From Ancylobacter vacuolatus (lineage in GTDB: Bacteria > Pseudomonadota > Alphaproteobacteria > Rhizobiales > Xanthobacteraceae), in NCBI RefSeq assembly GCF_030813595.1, contig NZ_JAUSUH010000009.1, positions 124,001 to 188,000 of the forward strand: a stretch of 64,000 bases of DNA, in the 5' to 3' direction. Positions 61,875 through 64,000 of this stretch are shown one piece after another. Numbering within the stretch: the stretch's first letter is position 1; each line of letters begins with the position of its first letter. A model generated the notes under the pieces. That model made no database searches. It worked only from the letters and a program-made list of their open reading frames with translations, and was not told the DNA's origin. Made by a program: the position numbers and the translations under genes.

Positions 61875-62855
61875 TCACAGCGCCGGCAGGCGCCCGCCCA
61901 GCTCCTCCTCGATATAGGCGTCGAGGATCGCCGCGAAATCCACGTCGCCGACAAAACCGAGCCCGCGCGCCCGTGCCGCATCGAAGCGCTGCGGCCAGCT
62001 GCCGACCACGCGCGCCACGGTGGCATCGGGCGCGTGGCGGATCAGCCCGGCCACGCGCTCCCCCGCCCGCGCGCGCAGCGCCGCGATCTGCTCGCCCACC
62101 GTGACCGAGACGCCCGGCATGTTGAGGCTGCGGCGGGCACTGAGCGGGGCGGTGTCGAGGCTGGCGGCATGGAGGAGATAGGACACGGCGGCGCGCGGCG
62201 AGGCGATCCACACCCGCATCGCCTCCTCCACCGGCAGCACGGCTTCCTCACCCTTCAGCGGCTCGCGCATGATCGAGGAGAGGAATCCCGACAGCGCCGC
62301 ATTCGGCCGGCCGGGGCGCACGCACACGGTGGGCAGGCGCAGCGCCAGCCCGTCGATGAAGCCCCGCCGGCTGTAATCGGCCAGCAGCAGCTCCACCATC
62401 GCCTTCTGCACGCCATAGGAGGAGGAGGGCGCGCAGAGATAATCGTCGTCGACCACCTCCGGGCACGGCGCGCCGAACACGGCGAGCGAGGAGGCGAAGA
62501 CCACGCGCGGCCGATAGTCCGGCAGCGCGCGGATCGCCTCGAAAAGCGCCCGCGTGCCGTCGAGATTGACCCGGTAGCCCTCCTCGAACCGCGCCTCCGC
62601 CTCGCCGGAGACGATGGAGGCGAGGTGGAAGATCACCTCCGGCCGCCCCGCCACCAGCGCCGCGGCGGCACCGGGGGCGGCATAGTCGCCGGTGTGGCAC
62701 TCCACCGCGAAGGGCAGCGGCGACGCAGGCGCGGGGTCGACCACGTCGTGCAGCACGGCGGTCGTCACCGGCGCCCCGCCGAGCCCTTCCACGGCAAGGC
62801 GGGCGAGCAGTTTGCGGCCGAGCATGCCGGCGGCACCGAGGATCAGGATCTTCAT
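61875..62855 (-). CDS. denD: D-erythronate dehydrogenase-like NAD-dependent epimerase/dehydratase
   Basis: A 326-aa extended short-chain dehydrogenase. The Rossmann motif is ILILGAAGMLGRKL, the active site is SSYGVQKAMVE (Tyr-x-x-x-Lys), with the upstream ASSLAVFG Ser. The length and these motifs fit DenD, which oxidises D-erythronate (or a related C4 sugar acid) at C2. The pdxA2 gene 33 bp upstream in the same operon supports a C4-acid pathway; the matching kinase (DtnK/OtnK) is not in the window. The gene is convergent with the kinase fusion. Confidence 0.85.
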   Translation of the reverse strand: MKILILGAAGMLGRKLLARLAVEGLGGAPVTTAVLHDVVDPAPASPLPFAVECHTGDYAAPGAAAALVAGRPEVIFHLASIVSGEAEARFEEGYRVNLDGTRALFEAIRALPDYRPRVVFASSLAVFGAPCPEVVDDDYLCAPSSSYGVQKAMVELLLADYSRRGFIDGLALRLPTVCVRPGRPNAALSGFLSSIMREPLKGEEAVLPVEEAMRVWIASPRAAVSYLLHAASLDTAPLSARRSLNMPGVSVTVGEQIAALRARAGERVAGLIRHAPDATVARVVGSWPQRFDAARARGLGFVGDVDFAAILDAYIEEELGGRLPAL

Positions 62856-62888
62856 CGACCGGTCTCCGTTCAGGACGCCTCGGTTTTA

Positions 62889-63896
62889 TCAGGCGGCCGG
62901 CGCCGCGTCCCGGCGCGCCCGCGCCATGCGGCAGGCGACATCGAACGCCGCCTGAATGGCGCCCCAGCCGGCCTCGCCCTTGCCATAGCGATCGAAAGCG
63001 GTGCCATGGGCGGGCGTCGCGATCGGGATCGGCATGCCGCCATGCACGGTGACGCCGCGCGAGAAGCCCATCAGCTTCATCGCGATCTGCCCCTGGTCGT
63101 GATACATGGTGACGATGGCGTCGAGCTCGTCCTTCTTCAGGAACAGCGTATCGGCGGGGAACAGGCCGAGCACCGGCAGCCCCTGCGCCCGCGCCGCCTC
63201 CATGGCCGGGGCGATGACGTCGATCTCCTCGCGACCGAAGCTGCCATTGTCGCCGGCATGTGGGTTGAGCCCGCACAAAGCGATGCGCGGCGCACTCACG
63301 CCCACCCGCACCAGCGTCGAGTGAATGAGCCGGATCGCGCCGACGATCCGTTCCTCGGTCAGCAGCCCCGCCACATCCTTCAGCGGCACATGGCTGGTAA
63401 CGCGGCTGGTCCACAGCCCGTCCAGCGCGTTCAGTTCGCCATAGGGGCCGTTGGGCTGCAGCATCTCGGCAAACCAGTGGGTCTCGTCGGGATGGCCGAG
63501 CCCGCCCAGATGCAGCGAATGCTTGTTCAGCGGGGCGAAGCACACCGCATCGGTCACGCCGGCCGTGGTGTACTCGATGGCGCGGCGCAGCGTGTCCATG
63601 GCGTAGCGCCCGCCATTGGCGGTGGAGACGGCGCGCTCGAACGGCGCTTCGCCCCGGCCGCGATAATCCACCAGGACAGGCACGCCGGGGGTGAATTCCG
63701 GGCGCTCAGGGTCCGACGCCAGCGCATAGTCGAAGCGGGCGCCGCAGATCCGCATGGCTTCTTCCAGCTCGTCGCGGTCGGCGACGAGGAGAATGTCGGC
63801 GGCAGCGCGGTTCGGCGCATGGGCGAGCAGGCGGACGACGAGTTCGGCGCCAATGCCGGCGGGGTCGCCCGGGGCGATAGCGATGCGGGGGATCAT
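62889..63896 (-). CDS. pdxA2: PdxA2-type 4-phospho-threonate/erythronate dehydrogenase
   Basis: A 335-aa protein of the PdxA family. Motifs: APGDPAGIGAELV, TSHVPLKDVAGLL (metal-binding His), GLNPHAGDNGSFGREE and TMYHDQGQIAMKLMGF. In this denD context it is more likely the PdxA2 enzyme of D-threonate/D-erythronate catabolism than the vitamin B6 enzyme. AGGAGA stands 6 nt before the ATG at 63896. It is flanked upstream by the end of another gene in the same direction. Confidence 0.88.
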   Translation of the reverse strand: MIPRIAIAPGDPAGIGAELVVRLLAHAPNRAAADILLVADRDELEEAMRICGARFDYALASDPERPEFTPGVPVLVDYRGRGEAPFERAVSTANGGRYAMDTLRRAIEYTTAGVTDAVCFAPLNKHSLHLGGLGHPDETHWFAEMLQPNGPYGELNALDGLWTSRVTSHVPLKDVAGLLTEERIVGAIRLIHSTLVRVGVSAPRIALCGLNPHAGDNGSFGREEIDVIAPAMEAARAQGLPVLGLFPADTLFLKKDELDAIVTMYHDQGQIAMKLMGFSRGVTVHGGMPIPIATPAHGTAFDRYGKGEAGWGAIQAAFDVACRMARARRDAAPAA

Positions 63897-63924
63897 GGGT
63901 GTCTCCTGGGATGTCGGCAAAGGG

Positions 63925-64000
63925 TCAAGCCACCGCGGGAGCGGGCGTGCCGAAGAACGCCGAATCCTGCAGGCGGCGCAGCGCCAGCAATTCGGAGCCC
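63925..64000 (-). CDS. 3' end of an unidentified gene
   Basis: The last 24 codons of a minus-strand frame end with LLALRRLQDSAFFGTPAPAVA and a stop, 28 bp before the pdxA2 start. It is probably the preceding gene of the denD-pdxA2 operon. Too little is present to name it. Confidence 0.6.
   Translation of the reverse strand, partial: GSELLALRRLQDSAFFGTPAPAVA

Overview
The window is GC-rich (about two thirds G+C), densely packed and full of 1-14 nt stop/start overlaps. Its gene content (FadR-type GntR, HWE kinase, betC/choX, ANTAR regulators, multiple HAAT-type ABC transporters, denD/pdxA2) points to an alphaproteobacterium of the order Hyphomicrobiales, possibly near Xanthobacteraceae (Ancylobacter/Starkeya/Xanthobacter). 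That placement is inference from gene content only. No rRNA, tRNA, CRISPR array, phage or insertion sequence was recognised.

Region 1-9,920 holds a Dpp/Opp-type ABC importer on the minus strand. Divergent from it are a racemase/decarboxylase-like enzyme, a GntR regulator, a cytosine-deaminase-like amidohydrolase, an amidase and a TetR regulator. Two near-identical 20-bp operators, one before the importer and one before the amidohydrolase, suggest one GntR regulon for uptake and hydrolysis of an unknown C-N compound. Region 9,921-19,058 has a decayed beta-propeller ORF, an AraC regulator and a ferric-siderophore uptake operon (TonB receptor, ATPase, binding protein, FhuB-type double permease, siderophore-interacting reductase), followed by an ABC exporter-type protein to 20,819. 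Region 21,034-26,901 is a signalling unit: hybrid histidine kinase with three receivers, CheR methyltransferase, and a REC-PAS-HWE kinase-REC protein.

Region 26,912-53,846 is a large amide/nitrile/urea-type nitrogen supercluster. It has two formamidase/acetamidase genes, two nitrilase-family genes (one a tandem fusion whose second domain lacks the catalytic Cys), a NitT/TauT-type importer, two HAAT-type (Liv/Urt) importers and two AmiC-AmiR sensor/antiterminator pairs. Two intergenic leaders each carry a hexaloop hairpin and a strong intrinsic terminator, as expected for AmiR/ANTAR antitermination. A choline-O-sulfate module (betC, choX, LysR) lies between the two halves.

Region 53,955-57,609 has tex and an ArsB/NhaD-like permease in convergent orientation. 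Region 57,737-61,844 is the most unusual part: a nucleotidyltransferase-fold gene divergent from five tandem small paralogous genes (49-63 aa), then a PqqD-like/HPr-kinase-like fusion protein. It looks like an undescribed peptide-modification system related in parts to lasso-peptide tailoring. The window ends with denD and pdxA2 (D-erythronate/D-threonate type catabolism) and the 3' end of a further gene.
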